From positions 1 to 64,000 of the forward strand of contig CANRJR010000008.1 in NCBI GenBank assembly GCA_947631005.1: a stretch of DNA of 64,000 bases, read 5' to 3'. Both the position numbers and the translations under genes were made by a program. This document shows positions 36,417-44,939 of the stretch, one piece after another. This stretch comes from an uncultured Clostridia bacterium (GTDB lineage: Bacteria; Bacillota; Clostridia; Christensenellales; Borkfalkiaceae). Within the stretch, counting starts at the first letter, position 1; each line of letters opens with the position of its first letter. The notes below the pieces were generated by a model, which saw only the letters and a program-made list of their open reading frames with translations, was not told the origin of the DNA and did not search any database.

Positions 36417-36922
36417 TGCGCCCCCTCCGCCAGCGCGACGATCTCTGCCGCCACCTCGTCGAGCCCCTTGTTGTCGGTGTCGACGATATAGTCGGCGACG
36501 CTCTCGTAGATCGGCGTACGTTCGGCGAGCAACGCGCCGAGCCGTTCGGCGGTCTTTCCCGTATCTTTGAGAAGCGGGCGGCTGTCGTCGGCGCGGACGC
36601 GCTGTAACAGCGTTTCGAAGCTCGCCCGCAAGAAGAAGATCTTCCCGTTCTGTTTGAGCCGTTCGCAATTTTCGTGGATGAGCACGAGCCCGCCGCCCGT
36701 GGAGATGACGAGCTCGTCTTGTTTTGCAAGCTCCCGCACGATCTGCGCTTCGAGCGAACGGAAATGCGCCTCGCCGTAAAACTCGAAGATGTCGGAGATC
36801 TTCCCGTAGCGGTCGCCGATCATGATGTCCGTGTCGTACCATCTGCGCCGCGTCAGTTTGGCGACGTGGATGCCGACGCTCGATTTTCCCACTCCCATCA
36901 TTCCGCAAAGTATAATGTTCAT
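36413..36922 (-). CDS. aroK: Shikimate kinase
   Basis: A 169-residue kinase forming shikimate-3-phosphate. Walker A GMMGVGKSS (7-15), the DTD shikimate site (WYDTDIMI), the FR motif (HFRSLE), and GGG (ISTGGGLVL) are all present, with the ADDSRPLL lid. Overlaps both neighbours by 4 nt. Confidence 0.95.
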   Translation of the reverse strand: MNIILCGMMGVGKSSVGIHVAKLTRRRWYDTDIMIGDRYGKISDIFEFYGEAHFRSLEAQIVRELAKQDELVISTGGGLVLIHENCERLKQNGKIFFLRASFETLLQRVRADDSRPLLKDTGKTAERLGALLAERTPIYESVADYIVDTDNKGLDEVAAEIVALAEGAQ

Positions 36923-37338
36923 AACCAAAAACTCTCCAATGCCAAAAGATAGCTGTTTTTCCCGAACCCGATCACTTCCCCGCGGCAGACCTCGGAAAGG
37001 ATGGACGTGCGCCGAAACTCCTCCCGCGCGAAAATGTTGGACATGTGCACCTCGACGACGGGGACGGAGACGGCGGCGATCGCGTCGCGGATCGCATACG
37101 AATAGTGCGCGTACGCGCCCGCGTTGAGGATCACGCCGTCGTACCCCTCCGCACCGTGCAACGCCTTGCAGATCTCTCCCTCCAAATCGCTCTGCATGCA
37201 GGTTACGGTATGTCCGTGCGCCGCCGCAAACGATATGAGTTCGCGTTCGATCTCTTCGAGCGTCTCTTCGCCGTAGATCTCCCGCTCCCGCCGACCCGTC
37301 AACCCGAGGTTGACGCCGTTGATGACCAAAAAATTCAT
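36919..37338 (-). CDS. aroQ: 3-dehydroquinate dehydratase, type II
   Basis: A 139-residue dodecameric dehydratase. NGVNLGLTGRRE (with Arg of the flexible lid), LNAGAYAHYSYAIRDA, and HMSNIFAREEFRRTS are type II signatures. The usual catalytic Tyr near residue 22 is present (IYGEETLEEI). Confidence 0.95.
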   Translation of the reverse strand: MNFLVINGVNLGLTGRREREIYGEETLEEIERELISFAAAHGHTVTCMQSDLEGEICKALHGAEGYDGVILNAGAYAHYSYAIRDAIAAVSVPVVEVHMSNIFAREEFRRTSILSEVCRGEVIGFGKNSYLLALESFWL

Positions 37339-38135
37339 AGTTTCTCCTTTCGGTAGCGTTCCCAAAGCGCGATCGCCTCTTCTTGTTTCCTCTCCCGTTT
37401 GAGGAAGATGCAGTCGGAGGCGTACGCCTGATAAAAGAGCATTGCGTCGCCGCGGACGGCGGGCGCGCCGCACGCAGCCGCGATCCGCAAAAATTCGGTC
37501 TCCGCATACATGAGATCGACCGCGACCGCCCCTTGCAAGAGCTCTGCCGAAACGGGCGCGAGCCGACCCGCATAGCGGACGATAGGCGCGTCGTTCACGA
37601 CCCCCGTGCAGTTCACGACGACGTCGTACGGCTTTTCGGCGATCTCGGAAAGCGGAACAAACCCGCCGATCTCGCGGACGCGTTCGAGCCGCGCCGCGTC
37701 CTTTTCGTAGACTTCGACGTTCGCGCCGCCGTCTGAAAGCGTTTTGATGCAACTTCTGCCCGCGCCGCCCGCGCCGAGCACGAGCGCGCGTCTGCCCGCC
37801 ATATCAATGCCCGCACCGCGAAGCAACAGCCCGAATCCGAATCCGTCGGTGTTGTAGCCGACCTTTTCGCCGCACACGACGGTGTTCACCGCGCCGCACA
37901 GGCGGGCGTCCCCCTCCGTTTTGTTCAAGTGCGGAATGACGCTCTCCTTGTAGGGAATGGTGACGTTGAGCCCGTCGTAAGCCGACAATATCCTTTCGAT
38001 GCGGGCGGGAAATTCGGCGGGCGGGACGGAGAGGAGGTCGTACTCGCACGAAGCCCCCATTTCTCCCATCAAAAACGCGTGCATTTTTGGGCTCAACGAC
38101 CGAGAAACGTCCTTTCCGACGAGGGCAAGTTTCAC
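37335..38135 (-). CDS. aroE: Shikimate dehydrogenase
   Basis: A 266-residue NADP enzyme. SRSLSPKMHAF binds shikimate, NVTIPYKE carries the catalytic Lys, and VLGAGGAGRSCIKTL is the dinucleotide motif. It lies between aroB and aroQ with 4-nt overlaps. Confidence 0.95.
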   Translation of the reverse strand: MKLALVGKDVSRSLSPKMHAFLMGEMGASCEYDLLSVPPAEFPARIERILSAYDGLNVTIPYKESVIPHLNKTEGDARLCGAVNTVVCGEKVGYNTDGFGFGLLLRGAGIDMAGRRALVLGAGGAGRSCIKTLSDGGANVEVYEKDAARLERVREIGGFVPLSEIAEKPYDVVVNCTGVVNDAPIVRYAGRLAPVSAELLQGAVAVDLMYAETEFLRIAAACGAPAVRGDAMLFYQAYASDCIFLKRERKQEEAIALWERYRKEKL

Positions 38136-39163
38136 CGCAGTTCCTCCCCGATCGCTACGATCTCGCGCGCGTACTCCGCGTACGGCAAACGAAGCTCCGC
38201 CGTCTCTCCCCGCCGTACGGGGACGACGAGGGTAACGAGCCCGTCCGCATTCTTTTTATCGCGCAGGGAAAGCGGCAAGCCGCTTGAAAAATCGACGCTC
38301 CCGAGGTCGTGCCCGAGCGCGCGGAGAACCAAAGCGCGAAAGGCTTCGAGATATTCCACGTCGCACGGCATGTGCCGCTCGGCGAGCTTGGATTCGTACC
38401 AGAGCCCGACGAGCACCGCCTCCCCGTGCGAGAGCCCCGCAACGGAAAGTTCGGCGGCGTGGGCGGTCGTATGCCCGAGGTTGAGGGTGCGGCGGACGCC
38501 CTTGTCGTGGGGATCGCGCTGTACGATCTCGGCTTTGAGGCGAAGATTGGCGGGAATGAGGCGGGAAATCGCGGCAAGATCGCGTAGATCGCAGGCGCGC
38601 AACGCGTCGAAGAGCGTCCCGTCCAGCCCCGCGTGCTTCACCATTTCCCCCAGCCCGCAGATGATCTCGCGCGGGGGCAGGGTATGTAAAAACGCCGTGT
38701 CGACGACGGTATATTGCGGTTGTTTTACAACGCCGATCAAATTTTTCACGTCGCAAAAGTCGATGGCGGTCTTGCCGCCGACCGAGGCGTCCGTCTGCGC
38801 CAACAGCGTTGTGGGGATCTGCCAGAGCTCGATCCCGCGCATATAGAGAGCCGCCGCGAGCCCGCCGACGTCCCCGACGACCCCGCCGCCGAGCGCGACG
38901 AGAACGCCGTCTCTCCCGAGCGAAGCCGCCGACATCGCGCCAAGCAGCGAAAAGAGCGTCTCCTGCGTCTTATGCGCCTCCCCCGCGGGCATCGCAAAAC
39001 AGGGCAGACCGAGTTCGTCCGTCTGCGCGCGGTAATGGGAAAGCACCCCCTCGTCGGTGAATAAAAACGCGTTGCGCCCGACGAGGCGTTCCTGCAAAAA
39101 GGCAAAGGCGGGCGTGAAGAGCACCGCGCTTTGAATGTGTTCCGAAAAATGCAGCCCGATCAC
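38132..39163 (-). CDS. aroB: 3-dehydroquinate synthase
   Basis: A 343-residue Zn/NAD enzyme closing DAHP to dehydroquinate. GGGVVGDVGGLAAALYMRGI, TDASVGGKTAID, LGEMVKHA, LNLGHTTAHA (zinc His) and HGEAVLVGL are all seen. The start is GTG 39163, whose GTGA overlaps the aroC stop; no ATG fits, since the upstream frame is shadow sequence within aroC. Confidence 0.94.
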   Translation of the reverse strand: MIGLHFSEHIQSAVLFTPAFAFLQERLVGRNAFLFTDEGVLSHYRAQTDELGLPCFAMPAGEAHKTQETLFSLLGAMSAASLGRDGVLVALGGGVVGDVGGLAAALYMRGIELWQIPTTLLAQTDASVGGKTAIDFCDVKNLIGVVKQPQYTVVDTAFLHTLPPREIICGLGEMVKHAGLDGTLFDALRACDLRDLAAISRLIPANLRLKAEIVQRDPHDKGVRRTLNLGHTTAHAAELSVAGLSHGEAVLVGLWYESKLAERHMPCDVEYLEAFRALVLRALGHDLGSVDFSSGLPLSLRDKKNADGLVTLVVPVRRGETAELRLPYAEYAREIVAIGEELR

Positions 39164-40284
39164 GGAAGTTCCCCATAGCGGCGGGAAAGCTCCCGCACGG
39201 TATCGCCGCCCAAACGTTCGAGGACGACGGCGCACAGTTCGCCGCAGAGCACGCTCTCGGCGACCGTTCCGAAGGCGACGATCGCGCAAACGTCGCCCCT
39301 CTCCGCGGCGGCGGTAGCGGGCGACAGCGTGTCGGCGTCCACCGTGCGCAGTCCGCGCGCCAGCGTGGGCAACGGCTTCATGGCGAGCCGCAACACGATC
39401 TCCTCGCCGTTCGACATGCCGCCCTCGATCCCGCCCGCGCGATTGGTATTTCTGTAATATCCGCGGGCAGGGTCGTAAAAGATCTCGTCGTGCACCGCGC
39501 TCCCCCGAAGAGAGGACGACGCAAACCCGAGCCCGACTTCCACGCCCTTTGCCGCCTGTATGCTCATGAGCGCGCCGCAAAGACGCGCATTCAGCCGTTC
39601 GCCGTACGTCATGCAACTGCCGAAGCCCGCTTTTAAGCCGCGGACGCGCAGTTCCACCGTCCCGCCGAGCGTATCGCCCGCCGCCGCGCAGGCGTCGATC
39701 TCGCGCACGGCGTTCTCCTCTGCCGTCTTATCGAGCATGCCGAGCGCGCTCCCGCGCCCCGCGATCTCGTCGAAAGAATGCTGTTTTTCGTCGGACACGC
39801 TCCCGACGGAGACGGTATAAGAGGCGACCTCCACGCCGAGCGCGGACAAAACTTGGCGGCAGATCTCCCCCGCCGCGACCCGCACCGCCGTTTCGCGCGC
39901 AGAAGCGCGTTCCGCGTCGCGGGCGTCCGTAAAGCCGAATTTTTGCATGGCGGGAAGATCGGCGTGCCCCGGGCGCACGGCGGTGATCCTCTGTTTCGAC
40001 GTGTCGCACGCCTCGGGCGACATCACGTCCTCCCAATTTGCATGGTCGAGATTGGACACGGCAAGGGCGATGGGACTGCCCAGCGTGACGCCGTTCCGCA
40101 CGCCCGTGAGGATCTCCGCGCGGTCGTGCTCTACGGTCTGCCGCGCCCCCCTGCCGTAACCGCTTTGGCGGCGCGCAAGCGCGGCGTTGATCGCCGTAAG
40201 ACAAATCGGCAACCCTGCGGGAATGCCTTCGAGAATGGCGTAAAGCCCCTTTCCGTGCGATTCGCCGCCCGTCGTGATCTTCAT
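39160..40284 (-). CDS. aroC: Chorismate synthase
   Basis: A 374-residue FMN-dependent enzyme making chorismate. The N-terminal TTGGESHGKGL, GYGRGARQTVEHD and PGHADLP, SARETAVRVAAG, and DPARGYYRNTNRAGGIEGGMSNG motifs match. First gene of the aro block proper. EPSP synthase (aroA), the step just before, is not in the window. Confidence 0.96.
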   Translation of the reverse strand: MKITTGGESHGKGLYAILEGIPAGLPICLTAINAALARRQSGYGRGARQTVEHDRAEILTGVRNGVTLGSPIALAVSNLDHANWEDVMSPEACDTSKQRITAVRPGHADLPAMQKFGFTDARDAERASARETAVRVAAGEICRQVLSALGVEVASYTVSVGSVSDEKQHSFDEIAGRGSALGMLDKTAEENAVREIDACAAAGDTLGGTVELRVRGLKAGFGSCMTYGERLNARLCGALMSIQAAKGVEVGLGFASSSLRGSAVHDEIFYDPARGYYRNTNRAGGIEGGMSNGEEIVLRLAMKPLPTLARGLRTVDADTLSPATAAAERGDVCAIVAFGTVAESVLCGELCAVVLERLGGDTVRELSRRYGELP

Positions 40285-40293
40285 CCTATCCTC

Positions 40294-41259
40294 CTATCCC
40301 GCTATCATGCGGAAAGAATCGCGCCCGATGACCGCCATAATGTCGCCGAGCTCGTCGGTGCGGTAAATGTCGCCGACGCAGGAAGAGAGCCGCTCCACCG
40401 TCCCCGCGGCGGGGTGGGCATAGCGATTCCCCGCGCCGCAGGAAATGACGGCGACCTGCGCCCCGAGGTATTCGAGCCATTCCTCCGAAGAGGAGGAATC
40501 CGACCCGTGGTGGGACACCCGCAAAATGTCGATTTCGTCGAGTTCGACGCTGTTGCCGACCTCGCCGTCTTTCGCCGCCTGCATGATCTCCCGCTCCCGC
40601 GTCGCGGGAATGTCCGCGCCGAGCAAAACGCGTACGCGCTCCGTTTCGAGATAGAGCACGCAGGATGCGGCGTTTTTATCCGTCCCCGTCTCTTCGGCGG
40701 GAGAAACACATACGATCCGCACGTCACCGCCCGCGATCTCGTCGCCGCGCGTGAGCGTCAGAACGGGCGCGTCTGCGGCGCGCGCCGCTTCGGAAATTGC
40801 GAGATACCCGTCGTCCTCCGAGGAGAGGACGGGCAGGTAGACCGCCTTTGCGCCGAACGTTTGAATGAGCGTCGCCATGCCGCCGTAATGGTCGCGCTCG
40901 GCGTGCGTCGTAAGAAATACGGGCGCGGAGACATGGAGACCGCGAAGATAGCGGATGATGTGATTGGTCTCGTTGAATCCGCCGCCGCCCGCGTCTACGA
41001 CGACGCATTGTCCGCTGCTCTCGATCACGGTCGCGTCGCCCTGTCCCACCGAGAGAAAATGCAGACGGACCGTCCCCGCCTCCCGCGCCTCGATCGGAAG
41101 CGGAGGCAGCATGCGGCGGTAGGGCAGAAGCGCAAATACGGTCGCGATCGCCAAAACGGCGAACAGGATGCAGATAAACCGCACCCGTTTTACGATTTTT
41201 GTCCGACGCTCGCGCGCAAGATAGGCGGGCGTGCGGTCAACGTTTTTTGGAGCGGACAC
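40294..41259 (-). CDS. ComEC-C-type metallo-beta-lactamase protein, membrane anchored
   Basis: A 321-residue protein with one N-terminal membrane helix (about 22-42) and a metallo-beta-lactamase domain of the type found at the C-terminus of ComEC/Rec2 (FLSVGQGDATVI, VVDAGGG, SHHGSDSSSSEEWL). The metal motif is THAERDH, i.e. H-x-E-x-D-H. The ComEC competence membrane domain is missing, so it is a stand-alone hydrolase-like protein outside the membrane. The GTG 41259 start has GGAGG at proper distance and overlaps the patatin gene by 23 nt. Confidence 0.82.
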   Translation of the reverse strand: MSAPKNVDRTPAYLARERRTKIVKRVRFICILFAVLAIATVFALLPYRRMLPPLPIEAREAGTVRLHFLSVGQGDATVIESSGQCVVVDAGGGGFNETNHIIRYLRGLHVSAPVFLTTHAERDHYGGMATLIQTFGAKAVYLPVLSSEDDGYLAISEAARAADAPVLTLTRGDEIAGGDVRIVCVSPAEETGTDKNAASCVLYLETERVRVLLGADIPATREREIMQAAKDGEVGNSVELDEIDILRVSHHGSDSSSSEEWLEYLGAQVAVISCGAGNRYAHPAAGTVERLSSCVGDIYRTDELGDIMAVIGRDSFRMIAG

Positions 41260-42091
41260 GGCGGGTCGCCTCCTCGATCCCCTGTTTGATCTCCTCGATG
41301 CGCGCCTTCGCCTCGCGGTAGCCGCGCTCGAACATGGCTTCCATGGCGGGGCGGGAGACGTCGGTCGCGGCGTATTCATAGAGATCGGGACGAAGCATCA
41401 CGTCGCTTGCGTCGTACCCGCGCGACTTGCAGTCGTCGAGATAGCGCACGGGGGTGAGCGCGGTGATGGCAGAGCCGATCAGCCGCGTGAGCCGTCCCTT
41501 TTCCTCTTCGGGACGGACAAAGGCGGAAAGGTCGACCCCGACGACGTAATCCGCTCCGAGCTGTCTGCATACGTCGGCGGGAATGCTGTTAGAAAACGCG
41601 CCGTCGTAAAGAAGTCTCCCCCCCACTTCCACGCCGCGGAAAAAGGGAGGAATGGCGGCGGAGGCGATGAGCGCGCGGGCGGTTTTGCCCGTGTTCAGAA
41701 GCACGCCCTCGTTGGTGTGCCCGTCCGTCGCCCACGCCGCAAACGGCTTGGGCAGCTGTTCGATGTCCCCCTCCAAATAGGGTTCGAGCAGTTGTTCGGC
41801 AAATCCGAGGTCGGCAAACGGGCGAAAGTTTTTGGAAAATTCTCTGCGGTTGAGGCTTTCGACGATGCCGATCATGTCGGACGAGGTATATCCCTTGGCA
41901 TAGAGCGCGCCGACGATTGAGCCGATGGACGCGCCCGTTATCACGTCGAACGAGATCCCCTCCTCTTCGAACGCTTTGAGCGCGCCGAGGTGCGCCATTC
42001 CCTTTGCCCCGCCGCTCCCGAGGGCGAGCCCCAAAACGGGGTTGGGTTTCTCTCTTCGGAATATGTTTTTCAAACGGGAAAAAAGTCCCAT
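41237..42091 (-). CDS. Patatin-like phospholipase
   Basis: A 284-residue lipid acyl hydrolase. Oxyanion GSGGAKG (about 26-32), nucleophile GASIGS (Ser at about 55), and DGAF (Asp at about 164) form the Ser-Asp dyad. No signal peptide. First gene of the operon that continues to the aro genes, so its start has the promoter. Confidence 0.92.
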   Translation of the reverse strand: MGLFSRLKNIFRREKPNPVLGLALGSGGAKGMAHLGALKAFEEEGISFDVITGASIGSIVGALYAKGYTSSDMIGIVESLNRREFSKNFRPFADLGFAEQLLEPYLEGDIEQLPKPFAAWATDGHTNEGVLLNTGKTARALIASAAIPPFFRGVEVGGRLLYDGAFSNSIPADVCRQLGADYVVGVDLSAFVRPEEEKGRLTRLIGSAITALTPVRYLDDCKSRGYDASDVMLRPDLYEYAATDVSRPAMEAMFERGYREAKARIEEIKQGIEEATRRVRSKKR

Positions 42092-42124
42092 ATCTCCTCC
42101 GTAAAAGCCCGAATATCAAATCCT

Positions 42125-42153
42125 ATTTTACACTTCTTTTTCCAAAAAGTAAA
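42125..42153 (-). promoter_or_regulatory. Promoter of the patatin-aro operon
   Basis: Minus strand TTTACT (42153-42148), 17 bp, TAAAAT (42130-42125), about 34 bases before ATG 42091, which also has GGAGG. Confidence 0.7.
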
Positions 42154-42202
42154 CCGCTTTGCGCTTTTTTATGGCTTTTTAAGAAATATTCCCGACAAAA
42201 CA

Positions 42203-42231
42203 TTGATTTTTCAGAGCGAAAGGAGTATGAT
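42203..42231 (+). promoter_or_regulatory. Promoter of the YjdF-like gene
   Basis: TTGATT (42203-42208), 17 bp, TATGAT (42226-42231). The leader also contains a 14-codon frame (ATG 42227 to a TGA that overlaps the gene's ATG), but its start is inside the -10, so it is not likely translated. Confidence 0.65.
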
Positions 42232-42267
42232 AATAGAGATTCCTTATAATGCGGGACGGTATCGGGC

Positions 42268-43002
42268 ATGAAAACTTTCTTCAAACAAAAACGCAATCTC
42301 GCGGTCGTGATCCTCTTGTGCGTTCTGCTTTTGGCGCACGTTGCGGGATTGGTAATGAGCGCGTGTTTGGAACGCGCGGGCACGATCGACCATGCGGAAT
42401 GGATCCACCGCTTGCTCTACTTCTTCCTCGGGATCGTCCTCATGGGCGGGATCTTCGCCGTGGAAGCCGTGTTCCGCTTCCGCTTCCCCCTCTTTTTCGA
42501 GATCGTGATCGTCGTGTTCGCCTTTGCCTCCAACTCCCTCGCCACCATCTACGGCTTTTACGACATCGTTCCCCATTGGGACAAGGTGTTGCACTTCGTT
42601 TCGGGGGCGATCTTTGCGTCGCTGGGGCTGTGCCTCGCCCACTTCCTCTTTCGGGATCTGCAAGACGGGACGAAAAAGACGGTCGCTTTCGTGCTCTTCG
42701 CCTTTTTGGTCGCGCTCGCCGTGGGCTATCTTTGGGAACTTTATGAATTTTTGTGCGACACGGTTACGGGGTCGAACTTGCAGATGTGGGGAACGACGCT
42801 CATCGAGGACCTCGGGAACGGGACGTATCTCGTTTCGGACAAGCGCGGCGGCGCGATCCTCGACTCCATGATGGATATGTTGCTCAACGCCGCCTGCGCG
42901 CTTTTATTCTGCCTCATAATCTTCTTCGCCGCCCGCAAAAAGCCCGCCGTGTTACAGGCGTTCCGCTGTGAAAAAATCCCCAAAAAACAGAGCGTCTCTT
43001 AA
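42268..43002 (+). CDS. YjdF/DUF2238-type membrane protein
   Basis: A 244-residue polytopic membrane protein with about six helices. The PHWDKVLHFVSG motif (about 107-118) and GYLWELYEF are hallmarks of the YjdF/DUF2238 group, whose function is unknown. The C-terminus is basic. It is a single-gene unit with its own promoter and terminator. The ribosome site (GGGACGG) is weak. Confidence 0.8.
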   Translation: MKTFFKQKRNLAVVILLCVLLLAHVAGLVMSACLERAGTIDHAEWIHRLLYFFLGIVLMGGIFAVEAVFRFRFPLFFEIVIVVFAFASNSLATIYGFYDIVPHWDKVLHFVSGAIFASLGLCLAHFLFRDLQDGTKKTVAFVLFAFLVALAVGYLWELYEFLCDTVTGSNLQMWGTTLIEDLGNGTYLVSDKRGGAILDSMMDMLLNAACALLFCLIIFFAARKKPAVLQAFRCEKIPKKQSVS

Positions 43003-43027
43003 AAAAACAGAGAGACTTTCGTCTCCC
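43001..43027 (-). terminator. Terminator of the pepP-efp-dtd operon
   Basis: Minus strand: 7-bp stem GGGAGAC/GTCTCTC with GAAA tetraloop and seven T residues. It lies beside an opposite-strand terminator. Confidence 0.75.
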
Positions 43028-43029
43028 CG

Positions 43030-43054
43030 ACCGCCGCGTTTGCGGCGGTTTTTT
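43030..43054 (+). terminator. Terminator of the YjdF-like gene
   Basis: ACCGCCGC/GCGGCGGT stem with 3-4 base loop and a T6 tail, 28 bases past the stop. Confidence 0.9.
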
Positions 43055-43064
43055 GCATATATAT

Positions 43065-43898
43065 TTATATTTCGAGCTCCATGCCGTCGTACGCCGCGAT
43101 CAATCCCAGCTTCTCCGCGCGGGCGAGCGTCTCGTCCGACGGCGCGCCGTTGTGCGAAAAATGGGTGAGCACGAACTTGGTCTTTTCGTCCGCAAGTCCC
43201 GCCGAAAACAGGGCGTCTTTCACGCGGAGATCTTCGTCGAGACCCATGTGCCGCGCGGTGGGCTCGGTGATCCCGTCCAAAAAAGTACAGTCGAGGGTGA
43301 CGAGCCGCGCGACCGTGCGGTCTTGCGCGAAAAATTCGAGCGACGGGGCGGGAAGCGTGCCCGTGTCGCAAAGGTGCAATGCCCGTACGCCGTCCTTTGT
43401 CACGCTGTAAAGCAGGGGTTCGCGGGAGGTGTGCCGGGCGGGAACGGCTTGCGCGCGCCATGCGCCGAACGAAAAACTTTCAAACGGCGAAAGCGTGTGG
43501 ACGCGGATGTGCTCTCCCACCTCCTTTTTAAGCTCGCGGCGGGTCGCCTCGCGGTAGATCTCCGCGATCTCGGCGTTGCCGTATAGATCGAGCGTGGGCG
43601 AAGTCATACGCTTGGCGTACTTATATCCGCGCAGGATGAGATCGCACGGGTTGAAGTGGTCCATGTGCGAATGGGTGACGAGCAGATATTTGACCGCGGA
43701 GAGATCGGCGCGAAGATACGCCGCATGGTAGAACGCGTCGGGTGGAAAGTCGATGGAAAGTTCCCCGTCGTAGAGCGTCTGCGCGCGCGAGCGGATCATC
43801 TTCCCCCCGCGGCGGCGCGCTTCGGTGCAGAACGGACAGTTGCAAAACAGGGCGGGAATGCCTTCCGCCGCGCCCGTGCCGAGATATACGACTTTCAT
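43065..43898 (-). CDS. PhnP-like metallo-beta-lactamase hydrolase
   Basis: A 277-residue hydrolase. Metal-ligand motif THSHMDH (about 75-81), later His and Asp in HLCDTGT and TLDCTFLDG. The zinc-knuckle-like CNCPFC near the N-terminus and overall layout match PhnP-type phosphodiesterases. No phosphonate genes are near, so the substrate is unknown. Last in its operon. Confidence 0.85.
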   Translation of the reverse strand: MKVVYLGTGAAEGIPALFCNCPFCTEARRRGGKMIRSRAQTLYDGELSIDFPPDAFYHAAYLRADLSAVKYLLVTHSHMDHFNPCDLILRGYKYAKRMTSPTLDLYGNAEIAEIYREATRRELKKEVGEHIRVHTLSPFESFSFGAWRAQAVPARHTSREPLLYSVTKDGVRALHLCDTGTLPAPSLEFFAQDRTVARLVTLDCTFLDGITEPTARHMGLDEDLRVKDALFSAGLADEKTKFVLTHFSHNGAPSDETLARAEKLGLIAAYDGMELEI

Positions 43899-43907
43899 AC
43901 GCCCTCC

Positions 43908-44345
43908 TTATATTTCATAGATGATGGTAACGGGTCCTTCGTTGGTCTGCCGAATCGTCATCTCCGCGCCGAACACGCCGAGCTGCACGGGAACGCCGTA
44001 CGAGCCAAGACGGTCGGCGGCATAGGCATAGAGCTCGGCGGCGCGCTCGGGCCGCTCGGCTTCCGAAAAGCTCGGACGATTCCCCCGCTTGGCGTCGCCG
44101 TACAGCGTAAATTGGGAAACGAACAGCACTTCCCCTTTTACGTCGAGCACCGAGCGGTTCATCTTGCCGTTTTCGTCCTCGAATACGCGCAGGTGCGCCA
44201 GCTTCTCCATGCACTTGTCCGCTTGCGCTTCGCCGTCCCCCGCTTTCACGCCGAAATAAACGACAAGCCCGCTTCCGATCTCGGAGACGGGCGTATTGTC
44301 TACGGAAAGCGCAGCGTGCGAAACGCGCTGTGCGACGAACTTCAT
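43908..44345 (-). CDS. dtd: D-aminoacyl-tRNA deacylase
   Basis: A 145-residue enzyme removing D-amino acids from tRNA. The catalytic SQFTLYGD (about 77-84) and the C-terminal NEGPVTI (the GP cis motif) are visible. The start at 44345 overlaps nothing and lies one base from the efp stop. The conserved YFGVKAGD region is normal. Confidence 0.95.
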   Translation of the reverse strand: MKFVAQRVSHAALSVDNTPVSEIGSGLVVYFGVKAGDGEAQADKCMEKLAHLRVFEDENGKMNRSVLDVKGEVLFVSQFTLYGDAKRGNRPSFSEAERPERAAELYAYAADRLGSYGVPVQLGVFGAEMTIRQTNEGPVTIIYEI

Positions 44346-44346
44346 T

Positions 44347-44910
44347 TTACACTCTCGACATGTATTCGCCCGTACGGGTGTCGATGCGGATGGTGTCGCC
44401 CTCGTTGACAAACATGGGGACTTGGAAAGTCGCGCCCGTTTCGACTTTTGCCGCCTTGGTAACGTTGGTTGCGGTGTTGCCCTTTACGCCCGGTTCGGCT
44501 TCGATGACTTTGAGTTCGACGAAGTTCTCGGGTTCGACGGAGAACGCCTTGTCGTAGAGGAAGCGCACGGTCACCATGTCGTTCTCGCGGATATAGCGAA
44601 GCGCGTCCTCGACCTGATCGCGGTTGAGCGGGGTCATGTTGAATTCTTCGTCCATGAAGTAGTAGAACTCGCCGTCGTTGTACGAATAGGTCATCTTTTT
44701 GGTTTCGACCTGCGCCGTTTCGAGCTTGGTGGTAGGGTTAAAGGTCTCGTCGGAGAGGACCTGACCCGTAACGACGTTTTTGAGCGTCGTACGGACAAAC
44801 GCCGCGCCTTTCCCGGGTTTTACATGCTGGAACTCGGTAACGGTGTAAACGCCGCTCTTGTATTCGAACGTCGTGCCCTTTCTGATGTCGCCTGCCATGA
44901 TCTGTGCCAT
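44347..44910 (-). CDS. efp: Elongation factor P
   Basis: A 187-residue factor that rescues ribosomes stalled at polyproline. Domain I has [16 protein letters not shown] with the loop Lys that is often modified (about residue 33). Domains II and III (OB folds) end [18 protein letters not shown] clear candidate for the modification enzyme is absent from the window. It follows the Xaa-Pro peptidase by 29 bases, a common order. Confidence 0.97.
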   Translation of the reverse strand: MAQIMAGDIRKGTTFEYKSGVYTVTEFQHVKPGKGAAFVRTTLKNVVTGQVLSDETFNPTTKLETAQVETKKMTYSYNDGEFYYFMDEEFNMTPLNRDQVEDALRYIRENDMVTVRFLYDKAFSVEPENFVELKVIEAEPGVKGNTATNVTKAAKVETGATFQVPMFVNEGDTIRIDTRTGEYMSRV

Positions 44911-44939
44911 AATTTTATCTCCTTACAATTCTTAACAAG

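Noticed and set aside
42227-42271. 14-codon leader peptide before the YjdF-like gene
   Set aside because: Its start codon lies within the predicted -10 element and the ribosome site spacing is too short.
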